Assembly: GCF_030936135.1 (NCBI RefSeq)
Contig: NW_026776913.1
Span: forward strand, 310,001-374,000
From: Gavia stellata
Lineage: Eukaryota > Chordata > Aves > Gaviiformes > Gaviidae
Length of the DNA stretch: 64,000 nt
Reading direction: 5' to 3'
The translations under genes and the position numbers were made by a program. Of the stretch, positions 22,881-32,740 are shown one piece after another; positions within the stretch are counted from its first letter, which is position 1; every line of letters starts with the position of its first letter. A model generated the notes under the pieces. It worked only from the letters and a program-made list of their open reading frames with translations, was not told the origin of the DNA and did not search any database.

Positions 22881-24062
22881 CACCTTTGCTCCTGGCCCTA
22901 CCCAGGTCTCGTTGGCCGCTGTCACGTTAGCTGCTGGCTTCTGATGGGTCTCTCCACTCCCCTGAGGTGTCCCTGGTTCAGGAAAGCCCCTGTACACTCT
23001 ATACCCTGTACAGTGCTAGAGTGCTCCTCTGCAGCTCATGCCTGCATCAGAGCTGCTCGCCTCAGCAACTACCACAACCCATCTCCAAGGACAGCCTGGT
23101 CAGGATGTCCTGGGAGCATGCAGACGGGCCATGGTGGCCAGCTACAAGCAAAGACATGCACTGCGGGTTCCTGCATTGGCTCAGAGCAGGGCACGAGGAG
23201 ACACCCTACACCCAGCACAGAGGCCCTGTGGCAGTGCCCGTCGGCTGACACCGAGCTGGGGACTGTGGGACAAGAAGACGAGACCTTCACAGCTGAGTCA
23301 TCACCACATGGCCCCACGTGGCCCCACAGTGCAGGCGCTGCATGGACCAGAGGGCATCAAAGGACAGGGAAACACTCCCCCGACACAGTCCACACAGCAG
23401 CCCTCTGTGCCTGCTCCCCCAGCAGCCCCCTATGTGCAGCCCCCCACCACTGCCTGCCCCTGCACAACCTCCGTCGTGTCCCATGGGACCACCAGCAGAC
23501 AGCCCTGCTGTGGGATCCGGGGGTCTGGCCCAGGTGAGAGGCTGGGCAGAGCTGGCCATGCCCCAGTACCCTGAGCCCAGCAGGAGGACGGAGCTGGCCA
23601 CGCAAGAAAGGCCCCTCCCCAGGGCTGGGGTCTATGGGCAGACATGGAAAAGTGCCCCGCTCTGCTCCCTGCCAGCCCTGCTCCCCAGCACCTCTGAGGG
23701 GGTTTCACCTTCTGAGTCTCCATTCACAGCCCACCCCCGGGCACATGGAGAGTGCCTGTCCTCTCCTGAGCCCTCCACATTCCTTTCCAGAGGCACTGAC
23801 ATCTGCTATCAGCCCTGTAATACCTCTGGCAGCCGGAGGAAGGGGACTGGGAGCTCACGCACCATCTCCACTGCCTCTGGACACCAGGAAGGTGGTTTTC
23901 AGACAAGTTCTTAGTGTCCCAGGTGTGATTCGAACAAATGGTCACAAACACAGTGAGAACAGAAGGAGAAAACTTCCAAAGGTCCAATTCCTTTGGACTG
24001 TTGTTGGCTTGAGCTTTACAAGGAAAGCTCAGCCGTCAGGCACTGCACTCAGGAGACTGCCT
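22881..24062. other. Intergenic DNA 3' of OR gene 24267
   Basis: No gene supported. GC-rich. The stretch 23070-23317 is the inverted relative of 18310-18540. Overlapping frames on both strands (up to 223 codons) have no receptor or enzyme motifs and are probably non-coding. Confidence 0.6.
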
Positions 24063-24068
24063 TTTATT
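24063..24068 (-). promoter_or_regulatory. AATAAA polyadenylation signal of OR gene 24267
   Basis: The minus strand reads AATAAA about 200 bases beyond the stop codon, at the position matching the signals at 16185 and 59057. Confidence 0.55.
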
Positions 24069-24266
24069 TCAGAGATGCTATTACAGAGGCCAGACGTGAC
24101 ACAGTGTTCAACACATTGGTGAAAGGGTCAGACACAACAGGAACAAGCCTCAAGAGCAGTGGTATGAACCCCAGCAATTACTGCCAGGTAGGATTATCAT
24201 AGGGGAAAAAAGCACAATCCTGGGCTAAGAGAATCCCTGGGCACTCCGTAGAGAAGGGGAGGCAGG

Positions 24267-25202
24267 TTATTGTTGATGGAGAAATGTCCATTGCATCAGT
24301 TTCCTTAGGGCCTCCTTCAGCTCCTGGTTCCTCATGCTGTAGATGAGGGGGTTCACTGCCGGAGGCATCACCGAGTACAGAACCGCCATCACAAGGTCCA
24401 GGGATGGGGAGGAGATGGAGGGGGGCTTCAGGTAGGCAAATACTGCAGTGCTGAAAAACAGGGAGACCACGGCCAGGTGAGGGAGGCACGTGGAAAAGGC
24501 TTTGTGCCGTCCCTGCTCAGAGGGGATCCTCAGCACAGCCCTCAAGATCTGCACATAGGACAGCACAATGAAAACAAAACACCCAAAACCAAAAAAAGCG
24601 CTAACCACAAGAAGCCCAACTTCCCTGAGGTAGGTGTCTGAGCAGGAGAGCTTGAGGTTCTGGGGAACTTCACAGAAGAACTGATTTACAGCATTGCCTT
24701 GGCAGAGTGGTAGTGAAAATGTATTGGCTGTGTGCAGCACAGCATTGAGCAACCCACTGCCCCAGGCAGCTGCTGCCATGTGGACACAAGCTCTGCTGCC
24801 CAGGAGGGTCCCGTAGTGCAGGGGTTGGCAGATGGCAATGTAGCGGTCATAGGCCATGATGGTGAGAAGACAATACTCCCCTACAATAAAGAACAGAAAG
24901 AAAAAGACCTGGGCAGCACATCCTGAGTAGGAGATGGCCCTGGTGTCCCAGAGGGAATTGGCCATGGCTTTGGGAACAGTGGTGGAGATGGAGCCCAGGT
25001 CGAGGAGGGAGAGGTTGAGGAGGAAGAAGTACATGGGGCTGTGGAGGTGGTGGTCACAGACTATGGCGGTGATGATGAGGCCATTGCCCAGGAGGGCAGC
25101 CAGGTAGATGCCCAGGAAGAGGCAGAAGTGCAAGAGCTGCAGCTCCCGCGTGTCTGCGAATGCCAGGAGGAGGAACTGGGTGATGGAGCTGCTGTTGGAC
25201 AT
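24267..25202 (-). CDS. Olfactory receptor, family 14-like (OR14, gamma-c clade)
   Basis: A 311-residue odorant receptor. It has N3-S-S glycosylation site, GN 39-40, PMYFFL 56-61, C95, MAYDRYIAIC 116-125, C167/C177/C187, SY 215-216, KAFSTC 234-239 and NPLIY 284-288. The start is ATG at 25202, 24 bases after an acceptor AG (25227-25228) preceded by CCTAAT and a pyrimidine run; frames extending to 25289 read into the intron. Distinctive residues are in TM3 (FFFLFFIVGEYCLL, 101-113) and TM5 (LLVVSAFFGFGC), plus V/N changes in ECL2 (NQFFCEVPQN). The C-terminus LMQWTFLHQQ differs from 15019, and its 3' flank matches the 47144 gene. It is convergent with 15019 and separated from it by a CR1 nest. 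No defect seen. Confidence 0.95.
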   Translation of the reverse strand: MSNSSSITQFLLLAFADTRELQLLHFCLFLGIYLAALLGNGLIITAIVCDHHLHSPMYFFLLNLSLLDLGSISTTVPKAMANSLWDTRAISYSGCAAQVFFFLFFIVGEYCLLTIMAYDRYIAICQPLHYGTLLGSRACVHMAAAAWGSGLLNAVLHTANTFSLPLCQGNAVNQFFCEVPQNLKLSCSDTYLREVGLLVVSAFFGFGCFVFIVLSYVQILRAVLRIPSEQGRHKAFSTCLPHLAVVSLFFSTAVFAYLKPPSISSPSLDLVMAVLYSVMPPAVNPLIYSMRNQELKEALRKLMQWTFLHQQ

Positions 25203-26977
25203 TTTCTGTCTCTTGGTCTGGGGGCTCTGTCCAAAAAAGGAAAAAACAGGAAAAATTAGGACAGATTTCTCTGAGAAAACCCACTCCATTTTTCATAGCA
25301 CCCCCCCCCCAGTTGGAATGCATTTCCATTCTCCAGTTCGTGCTGGCTGAGTGTGCTGTGAGGAGCAGGAGCTCTGCCCTTCTGCTGCTGAGGAGTCAGC
25401 TTTGCTCTGCTGCAGTGGGTACATGGGAACTGGTTTGTGACAGCTCCAATGTTCACAGGGCATGTCAGATGTAATCCATCTTTCATGGAAAAGTTCAATA
25501 TCTGCACTCATGACTCATGGGAGAACGTGGGCTGTGGCAGAGAGGCTTAACATGACTTTCTTACAATTTTGTCTATGTTTTTTCACAGAGCTGCAGTGTC
25601 CATCAGCCCTTTTCCCATCTGCCCTGTGTTTTCATTTTGCTGCCTTGAAGATGACTTCACACACAAATTAATCTTTTAAAAAAAAAACCCTAAACCTGGA
25701 CTCTGATGAGACCAGAGGAGCTCTCTTTCAAAGGACAGCTCTGCAAACTCTTCTCCAGCCCAGCCCAGAGGTGGAGGTGTGATGGAGAGGGCAGGACACG
25801 ACCCCTCCCAGAGAGAAGCAACTGACTCTGCGAGGAGAGTGCCGACCCCCAAGGAAAGGCTCCGCACTCCCGAGGATCCCACAGCAGAGCTGCGCCTTTC
25901 TGGGGGGCAGCTTGCAAGCCCTGCAGGACAGGCAAAGCAGAGACTCAGGGGTCCCTCCGATGGGAGGTTCTACAGAGAGAGTCAGCTCATTGCCCCGCAG
26001 ACAGTGCCCAGCAGACATCTGCAGGGAAACACAGAAAGAGAGCTGCCTGAGCGCACCCTCCCCCTGTGCTTGTTTGCAGTGTCCTCCCAACCCCGTCCCT
26101 GTCTCTGCTGCCTGCAGCTGTCCCTGCCAGGAGCTGGTTCTCTGTCCCCTGTGTCTCCTCCCTGGCAGTGCTCACAGAGCCCATCCCACCCGCTGCCTGC
26201 TCAGCTCTGCCCTGCAGAGCCCTCCCTGCAGCAGGACACTGCCCAGGGGCATCTCTGGGTGTGCAGGCTCTGAGGGGAACATCAGACCAGCCCTGGCGAG
26301 GCTGGAAAAGTGACACTGATGCTGTCTGTGACCACGGCATGGTGATTTCCAATACTCCCCGCTTTATTCACCTCTAAGAGGAACAGACTTGGAATTTCAG
26401 TGCCTCCTCCGGAAATGCGAGATTAATTTCTATGTGCCATTGCCCACCCAGACAACCCAGAGGAGAAGAGTGAAAGACCAGGATCCTTCCCTTTCAGGCA
26501 GCCCCTGCCTTGCTGTGCTTCCTGAAAAGTCTCCTGGGAAGATCCTGCAGTGATGTGGAGCTGTGAGCAGCCCTGACCCACACAGCACCCTCTCAACAGC
26601 AGAAGGACCCTGCCCTTGCACTGGTCTCTCCTTCCACCCCCAGCTTCTCCCCACAGCGCCGTGGGGAGCTCCCCGGGCAGGCTGAGTGCTGACCCTGGCA
26701 GGCGGCAGAGTCCCTGCCCCAGCACCCAGCCCCGGGGGTGCAGGGACCCTGCTCGGAAGGACAGCCCTGGGCACCCCTGGCTGCACACCCACCTTCACAC
26801 CCTGCAGCCGTCCCTGGCAGAAGGCAGCCCTCATGCCCTGTCCCTCTCATGGTGCAGCAGGGAAGCCCTGCTCTGGGGCACCTCCTCCTCCTCTATACAG
26901 GAGTGAGATTCCTGGGTACCATGCCAGCTTTATGAGAGCCCTCCATGAACTATAGCTGCATTGCCCTGCAGCCAGAG
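25203..26977 (-). other. 5' UTR segment and predicted GC-rich intron of OR gene 24267
   Basis: Minus-strand intron from the donor at 26983 to the acceptor at 25227-25228 (about 1757 nt). The whole region is the inverted counterpart of 13484-15018 and 45341-47143. Open frames here are shadows of the GC-rich block. Confidence 0.55.
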
Positions 26978-26983
26978 ACTTAC
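26978..26983 (-). promoter_or_regulatory. Splice donor GTAAGT of the 5' noncoding exon of OR 24267
   Basis: It reads CACG then GTAAGT on the minus strand and is conserved in all GC-block OR units. Confidence 0.6.
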
Positions 26984-27222
26984 CGTGTCAAGGGCTGTGA
27001 AGATTTCTCCTCCAGTGAGCTCGCCTCTGTCCTCCCACCCCAGACTGCCTTTAACCTCTCTCTGCCTTGATCCTCTCCCCTCGGTGCCTGCAGGCAGTGC
27101 CCTCAGCCCTGCTGCGCTCTGCAGAGGAGCTGCTCCTGGGCAGAGCTGTCTCTCGGCAGTGCTGCCCGCTTGCCATGAGCTCCCTCCATCCCAGGAGCCC
27201 GGCCCAGCTCAGCAGCAGAGGA
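26984..27222 (-). promoter_or_regulatory. Predicted 5' noncoding exon and proximal promoter, class 1
   Basis: Matches 1276-1512 and 35210-35447, with the class 1 continuation (27223-27360) beyond the common breakpoint. It contains TCCCAGGAG at about 27190. Confidence 0.4.
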
Positions 27223-28529
27223 GCAGCCCAAGGCGGCACTTTCTCTGCCCCTCGGGGCTCCCCCCAGGGGTCCCTGGGGCTCCAGGGGAACCTGCTGTGA
27301 AACAGGCTGGAGCAATCACTGAGGTTCCCTCCCGCAGCTGGGGAGAGACGCTTCTTTCCAGCACTGACATTTCTCCTATCAGGAAAAGAGTCAGGCATGA
27401 GAATCACGTTTTGTTTGTTTCATCATTAGACAGGACACCAGGAAGGTGACAGGCAGGGATCTAATTTCTGCAAGCTGGGGACACGTCTTCAGTTGACTGA
27501 ATTCAGACATTTCGTTCTGGGTTTGTAGTCCTAGGGATAGAAAGGTATCCAGAATTCTTTTGTCCAAGCCATGTCTCTCCTCTGAAGCAAAGCCTTTGCA
27601 CACTCAGGCTCTTGGACACTTGATAACAGGTTCCCCTATGGCAAGTATGACCCTGCCTGATGCCACAGCTGTGGTGCTTCAGCCCAGATGTGCAGCAATG
27701 CCCTCAGCCAGGGCCACGGACAGGACAAACTGGAGCCGTTACTGTGGGAGACAGAGCTGTGACCTGATGGCAGAGCTCAGTCCAGCTGGTCTTCAAGGAC
27801 AGCATCCTCCAAGCTCTGCAGTAACCCAGACTGCAACTCAAATGAAACTAGAAAGGGCACCATAATGAGTGTTTACTACTTCAGGAACAGTTGAAGAAGA
27901 AAACCAAGGTACTCTGTGGCCACTGCTGAGTTTCATAAGAGCAGGTGTAGACAGAGCTGAGATTCTCTCTTATCCTCTTTGCCTCAGTCTTCCCCAGCAA
28001 GGTCTCGCAGGCCTCTGTGACTCAGGGCAGGACCCTGAAGGAGATCAGCCAGTGGTGGATGGGGATCAAGTCAGGGGTCACCTGAGCAAATGCAACCCTT
28101 ACCAGTCTATGGGACAAGCGGGGCGGCATCCCAGGGAGCTGAGAGGGCAAGCCAATCTCACAGGGATGACACTCTCCATCAACTTTAGAGGGTGATGGAG
28201 ACTGGGGGGACTCCCTGATGACTGGCAGCACCCAAACATGGCACGCACCTTTCAAAAATGCCCAACCGATGAGCAGTGAAACTCAAGGCTGTGCTCCAGA
28301 GTGTGTCCACTCACTCAGATCCCATTTCTGGGTGGCTGAAAAAGGTGGTGTCTGGTTTTACTCAGGGTAGTGTGTGTCTCGCCATCCTCTTTGCTTTCTG
28401 TGATGAAAGGACAGGATTGCTGGGTGTGGGGAGAGCAGTGGTTGTCTTTTAACCTGGAAGTCAGTGAAGTTTTCAGCATCATCTCCCACATTATTCTTGT
28501 GCCCAAGTTAGGATATGATGGCCTGCGTG
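27223..28529. other. Intergenic DNA, older relative of the duplication spacer
   Basis: The stretch 27223-27420 follows the class 1 promoter and matches 1513-1700. From 27860 to 28140 there is diverged similarity to 2840-3080. No gene seen. Confidence 0.6.
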
Positions 28530-28812
28530 GGTGAGTCAGTAGATGGCTAAAACAACAGTCGGATGGTGGAGCTCAGAGGGATGAGGTCAATGTGTGGTAC
28601 TCTGCCTGGAGGCATCTAGCTAAAAGGGTCCTGCAAGAGTCTGTCGTGCTACCTGCTCTGTTTCATGTGTTTTTAATGACCTGCAGGAGATGAGAGAGTT
28701 CATTTTCATAGCATTTGTAGATGCAACTATATTGAGGAGAGCAGAAACTATACTGCAGTCCACAGCTGCCATCCCAAAGGACATAGACAGGCCAGAGGGA
28801 TGGGCAAAAAGT
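28530..28812 (+). mobile_element. Old CR1 LINE fragment (RT region)
   Basis: The nucleotide sequence follows the CR1 RT coding region: a TGGCGGAGGTCAAxxx-like run, gtactctgcctggaggc, ggtcctgcaagagtctgtc (GVPQGSVL), gtttttaatgacctgcaggag (FNDLQE), gtagatgcaactatattg (where the DD residues are), and ggacatagacaggcc. It is heavily decayed and truncated at both ends, and abuts an opposite-strand CR1. Confidence 0.75.
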
Positions 28813-28814
28813 AG

Positions 28815-29990
28815 AAACATAAAATCATAGAATCATTTAGGTTGGAAAAGACCTTTAAGACCACCGAGTCCCACCGTTAACCTGACGCTACCATGTCCAC
28901 CACTAAACCAAGTCCCTAAGCGCCACATCTACGCATCTTTGAAATACCCCAGGGATGGTGACTTAACCACTTCCCTGCACAGCCTGCTCCTACGCTTGAT
29001 AACCCTTTTGGTGAAGAAATTTTTCCTAATATCCAATCTAAAGCTCCCCTGGCACAACTTGAGGCTGTTTCCTCTTGTCCTATCACTTGTTACCTGGGAA
29101 AAGAGACCAACACCCACCTCACTACAACCTCCTTTTAGGTAGTTGTAGAGAGCGATAAGGTCTCCCTGAGCCTCCTGTTCTCCAGTTCCCTTAGCCATTC
29201 CTCATAACACTTGTTCTCTGGACCCTTCATCAACTTCATTGGTCTTTGTTGGACACGCTTCAGCACCTCAATGTCCTTCTTGTAGTGACGGGCCCAAAAC
29301 TGAACACAGCAGTCGAGGTGCAGACTCACCAGCACCGAGTACAGGGGGACAATCACCTCCTTGCTCCTGCTGGCCACACTATTTCTGATACAGGCCAGGA
29401 TGCCGTTGGCCTTCTTGTCCTCCTGGGCACACTCCTGGCTCATATTCAGCCAGCTGTCAACCAGCACCTCCAGGTCCTCTTCTGCGGGGGAGCTTTCCAG
29501 CCACTCTTTCCCAAGCCTGGAGCGTTGCATGGGGTTGTTGTGACCCAAGTGCAGGACCCGGCATTTGGCCTTGCTGAATCTCATACAACGGGCCTCGGCC
29601 TGTCCAGATCCCTCTGCAGAGCCTTCCGACCCTCGAGCAGATCAACACTCCTGCCCAACTTGGTGTCATCTGCAAACTTACTGAGGGTGCACTCGATCCC
29701 CTCATCCAGATCGTCCATAAATATATTAAACAAGACCAACCCCAAACCTGAGCCCTGGGGGACACCACTTGTGACCGGCTGCCAACTGGACTGAACTCCA
29801 TTCACCACAACCCTTTGGGGCCTGGCCATCCAAGCCATTTTTTTACCCAGCAAAGAGTACCCCCATCCAAGCCATGAGCAGCCAGTTTCTCCAGGCAAAT
29901 GCGCTAGGAAACGGTGCCAAAGGCTTTACTTATGTCCAGGTAAACAATACCCACAACCTTTCCCTCGTCCAATAAATGGGTTACCTTGTA
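28815..29990 (-). mobile_element. CR1 LINE, 5'-truncated
   Basis: The 3' end is at 28815-28850 (AAATCATAGAATCATTTAGGTTGG). Minus-strand translation gives the ORF2 C-terminus and RT domain with [12 protein letters not shown] and [11 protein letters not shown] (about 29680). It is truncated within the RT palm near 29990, where the tandem array begins. Frameshifted in several places. Confidence 0.95.
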
Positions 29991-29999
29991 CTAGAAGGA

Positions 30000-30900
30000 G
30001 ATACAGGTATCAGTAGCTGCAATGGTATCTCTATCTGCAGTGGTATCTGCACCTGTATGGGCACCTGCAATCATCTATGCATCTGCAATCCTGTCTGTAT
30101 CTGCAACAGCGTCTCCATCTGCCGTGCTAACTGCATCTTCAATGGTTTCTCCATCTGCAATTAAATTTTATCTGCGTCTCCAAAGGTACCTTCCTCTGAA
30201 ATGGTATCTCTATCAGCAATGCTACCTCCATCTGCAAGGGCATCTGCAGCACTATCGCGCCTCCAATTTTGTGTACATCTGCTATGGCGTATGCTCAGAA
30301 CCTGGAGTGGCATTTGCACCTCTAGTGGCATCTCCATCTGCAATCGCATCCAAAACTGTACGTGTTTCCGCAAGGGCATCTGCAGTGGTATCTGTGTCTG
30401 CCGTGGCATCTACAGTGTCATCTGCTTCTGCAAGGGAATCTGCAGTGGTATCTCTCATGGTATGGGTAGTGTTGTCTCTGCCTGTATTGGTATCGGTGTC
30501 TGTCATGGTGTCTAGATGGGTACCGGTATGTCTAATTGTACCTGCATCTGCATCTCTTCTGGCATCTGCGCGTGTATCTTCAATTGTATTTGTAGCAGCA
30601 CCCGTATGTTTAACCCTGCCTCTATCAGTCATGGCACCTCTATCGGTAATGGTATCACGAGCAGTAGCTGTAGTTGTAGGTGTAATGGAATGTGGGCTTG
30701 TGTCTGTGACTGTACTTGTATCTGCGATTGTACGTGTGATTGTATCTTGATCTGTAATTGTATCTGCATTTGTATGTGTAATGATTTGTGTGACTGGTCA
30801 TGTAGCTCTACTTGTGCATGTTATGGTGTCTCCGACTCTAATTGTATCAGTAATTAGATCTATTTTATGCCTGTATCTGCAATTGAACGTGTGTATGTGT
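30000..30900. repeat. Degenerate hexamer/dodecamer tandem array (GGTATC TGCAAT type)
   Basis: Nearly the whole stretch can be cut into six-base words of the kinds GGTATC, TGCAAT, TGCATC, TCTATC and TGTATC. Since the period is a multiple of three and the words lack stop codons, long frames open on both strands (242 codons at 30022-30750). Their products are monotonous (Cys/Ile-rich, Val/Ser/Ala-rich or Asp/Thr-rich), so they are not genes. The array begins at the 5' end of a CR1 and ends just before an LTR fragment. Confidence 0.9.
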
Positions 30901-30924
30901 CTTTTAATTATAATGGTGGCTCTG

Positions 30925-31080
30925 TGTGCTGGTTTTGGCTGGGATAGAGTTAATTTTCTTTGTGGCAGCATGTATGGTGCTATGCTTTGGATTTGTAATG
31001 ACAACAGCTTTGATAACACACCGATGGTTTAGTTATTGCTGAACAGCGCTTACTGTCATGAAAATTCAAGACTGGCCAGT
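30925..31080. mobile_element. Fossil avian retroviral LTR fragment
   Basis: The run ttggctgggatagagttaat followed by a frame of short conserved blocks (ggatttgt, gttgataacac, ttattgctga) is one I recognise from an LTR family very common in bird genomes, ERVL-like as far as I recall. Only one LTR part is seen, so it is a broken remnant. Confidence 0.65.
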
Positions 31081-31902
31081 GCCGACCGAGCAGAGAGGCT
31101 AGGACGCAAAGTAAGGAATTAGAAGGGTAAATCTTTGTTCATGCGCATGAGGAGTCCCAGCCAAATTGGGGCACCCCGAATGAGGTTTTACATGGGCTTC
31201 CCATACCCTTCAAGCTCTCGGGGAATTTTTATGGTACCCCGTGAGGTAAATTAAACAGACTTTTGTGCTTAAATATTTAATGACCAATGCATCGGTCAGA
31301 GTCCTACCGCAACAAGCGTTTCTACAAGGAGTCTGCAAATACGCATCACAAGCAGATTCCTTACCTACACTTGCACCAGCCCAGCTCTGCAGCCCAAAGT
31401 TTGCCCCTGAGCTTGGGCCCCTGAGCGCTCCCACTCCAGGATGGCTACAAGACAATGCGGAGGCTGTTGCTGATCTCATCACCCAGGGAAACTTCACTCC
31501 CTTACAGGAAGTCCTTCTGTTTCTGGCATCCCTGCTTCCAGCCAGTTTAACCCCTTCTGCAGCTGGGCCTCCTTGCCCTCCCTGCCAGATCATTCCTGGG
31601 TCACAAATGACCCCTGCTGAGCAATCGTAAATTGAATTTCCCCTCCATATGCAAGGGGCCAGCTGCATGGGGGTAGGGGGCTGCTCAGTGCTGGTCTGTC
31701 CAAACCCTGAGCCTGATCTCCATGCTCTGTCCACTGTCTTATTAAACTCTGCTCCGGCTATTTGCTGGGTGAGAGTGCTCACTATTGCCTGTGTGTTTGG
31801 GGCGAATGCATGTACACGCTTTGCTGGTGAAATCCAGGGGCTGGCTGCAGCAGGAGGACACCAGGGTGTGGAGAGAGGCAGGGCTGGAGCTGCCAAGTGG
31901 AT
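31081..31902. other. Unassigned segment with possible LTR character
   Basis: A minus-strand frame of 325 codons (32187 to 31210) and a plus-strand frame of 121 codons (31265-31630) overlap. Neither shows a recognisable domain. ATTAAA in a ttattaaactctgct context near 31740, followed by ggctatttgctgggtgag, is reminiscent of an LTR polyadenylation region, so this may be more of a fossil retroviral element. Low certainty. Confidence 0.25.
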
Positions 31903-32219
31903 AACGGCCCCAGGTGTGGGCAGGACACCTGGGCAGACCCAAGCGCAGGCCCACACTGGAGGGACCGTGAGCGTGTGTGCCCGTGGGTAAGCGCTGCAGG
32001 ATCTGCACAGACCACTTGTCACCTGCACACCAGACCAGCTTGAGAAGGGAGCGGGATGGAGCCGGTTGTGATACTCATGGCTGTGTGTGTTCTGCCGGTG
32101 CTGTGGGTGCTGCAAAGGTGCTGTTCCCTGCTGGAGTTGGTCAGGTGTGTCCATCTGTATTTCCTCGCCGAGACCGGCATTTAGCAATTTCCTTTGAGTG
32201 ATTCCCCGTTGGGTGACCT

Positions 32220-32740
32220 CTCACTTTGGGAGGATCCAGTCACTGCCCACCCCAGGAACGTGCTGCCCCTGCAGAACCCCCAGGCTCTCCAGGTAGCTGT
32301 AGATTCCCCTCCTGGAGGACGTCTTCTGCACAGTCATATGTGGGACAGCCCTGGGTGTGTAACTCAGTGACCATTCACCATCTCCACGGCCACCATACAC
32401 CAAAGGGTGAGTCCAAGATCCAGACCTGGGTCTCTAACAGCTGTGACAATGTGACCACAAGAGTTTCTCTCTCAATTCCAAGGAGAAAAAGGCCCATTTG
32501 AGGAGAAATTCCTTGGGCCTGTTGCTGCCATCAGCTTTGGAAGAAGAACCCAAACTTCAGTCAGCCAACAGCTTTGGAAGAAGAGCCCAAACTTCAGTCA
32601 GCACACTGGGGAGATCCCATTTGATTTCAGAAATGCTATGAGAGTGTAGCTCTGTCCCAGTGAAAGACAGACTTTTATATCAGAGCCAGGGAAGACAAAG
32701 CAGGCTCATTAATCAGCAGAAGTAAGGAGAATCTCAACAT
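32220..32740 (-). other. 3' flank of OR gene 32741
   Basis: The AATAAA seen at 52465-52460 in the partner copy is AATCAAA-like here (about 32628-32633). A 37-base tandem duplication (cagctttgg at 32532 and again at 32569) is present here but not in the partner. Confidence 0.6.

Noticed and set aside
22866-23914. Frames of 160-223 codons as coding exons
   Set aside because: The related segment at 18310-18540 does not preserve the reading frame beyond a short stretch; no domain.
25675-25690. A-run as a retrogene poly(A) tail
   Set aside because: It lies inside the OR intron homologous to 46665-46680, where the tract is a shorter T/A run; no processed gene precedes it.
30022-30750. 242-codon frame in the tandem array as a repetitive protein
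   Set aside because: All frames on both strands are open for the same reason: a stop-free hexamer period.
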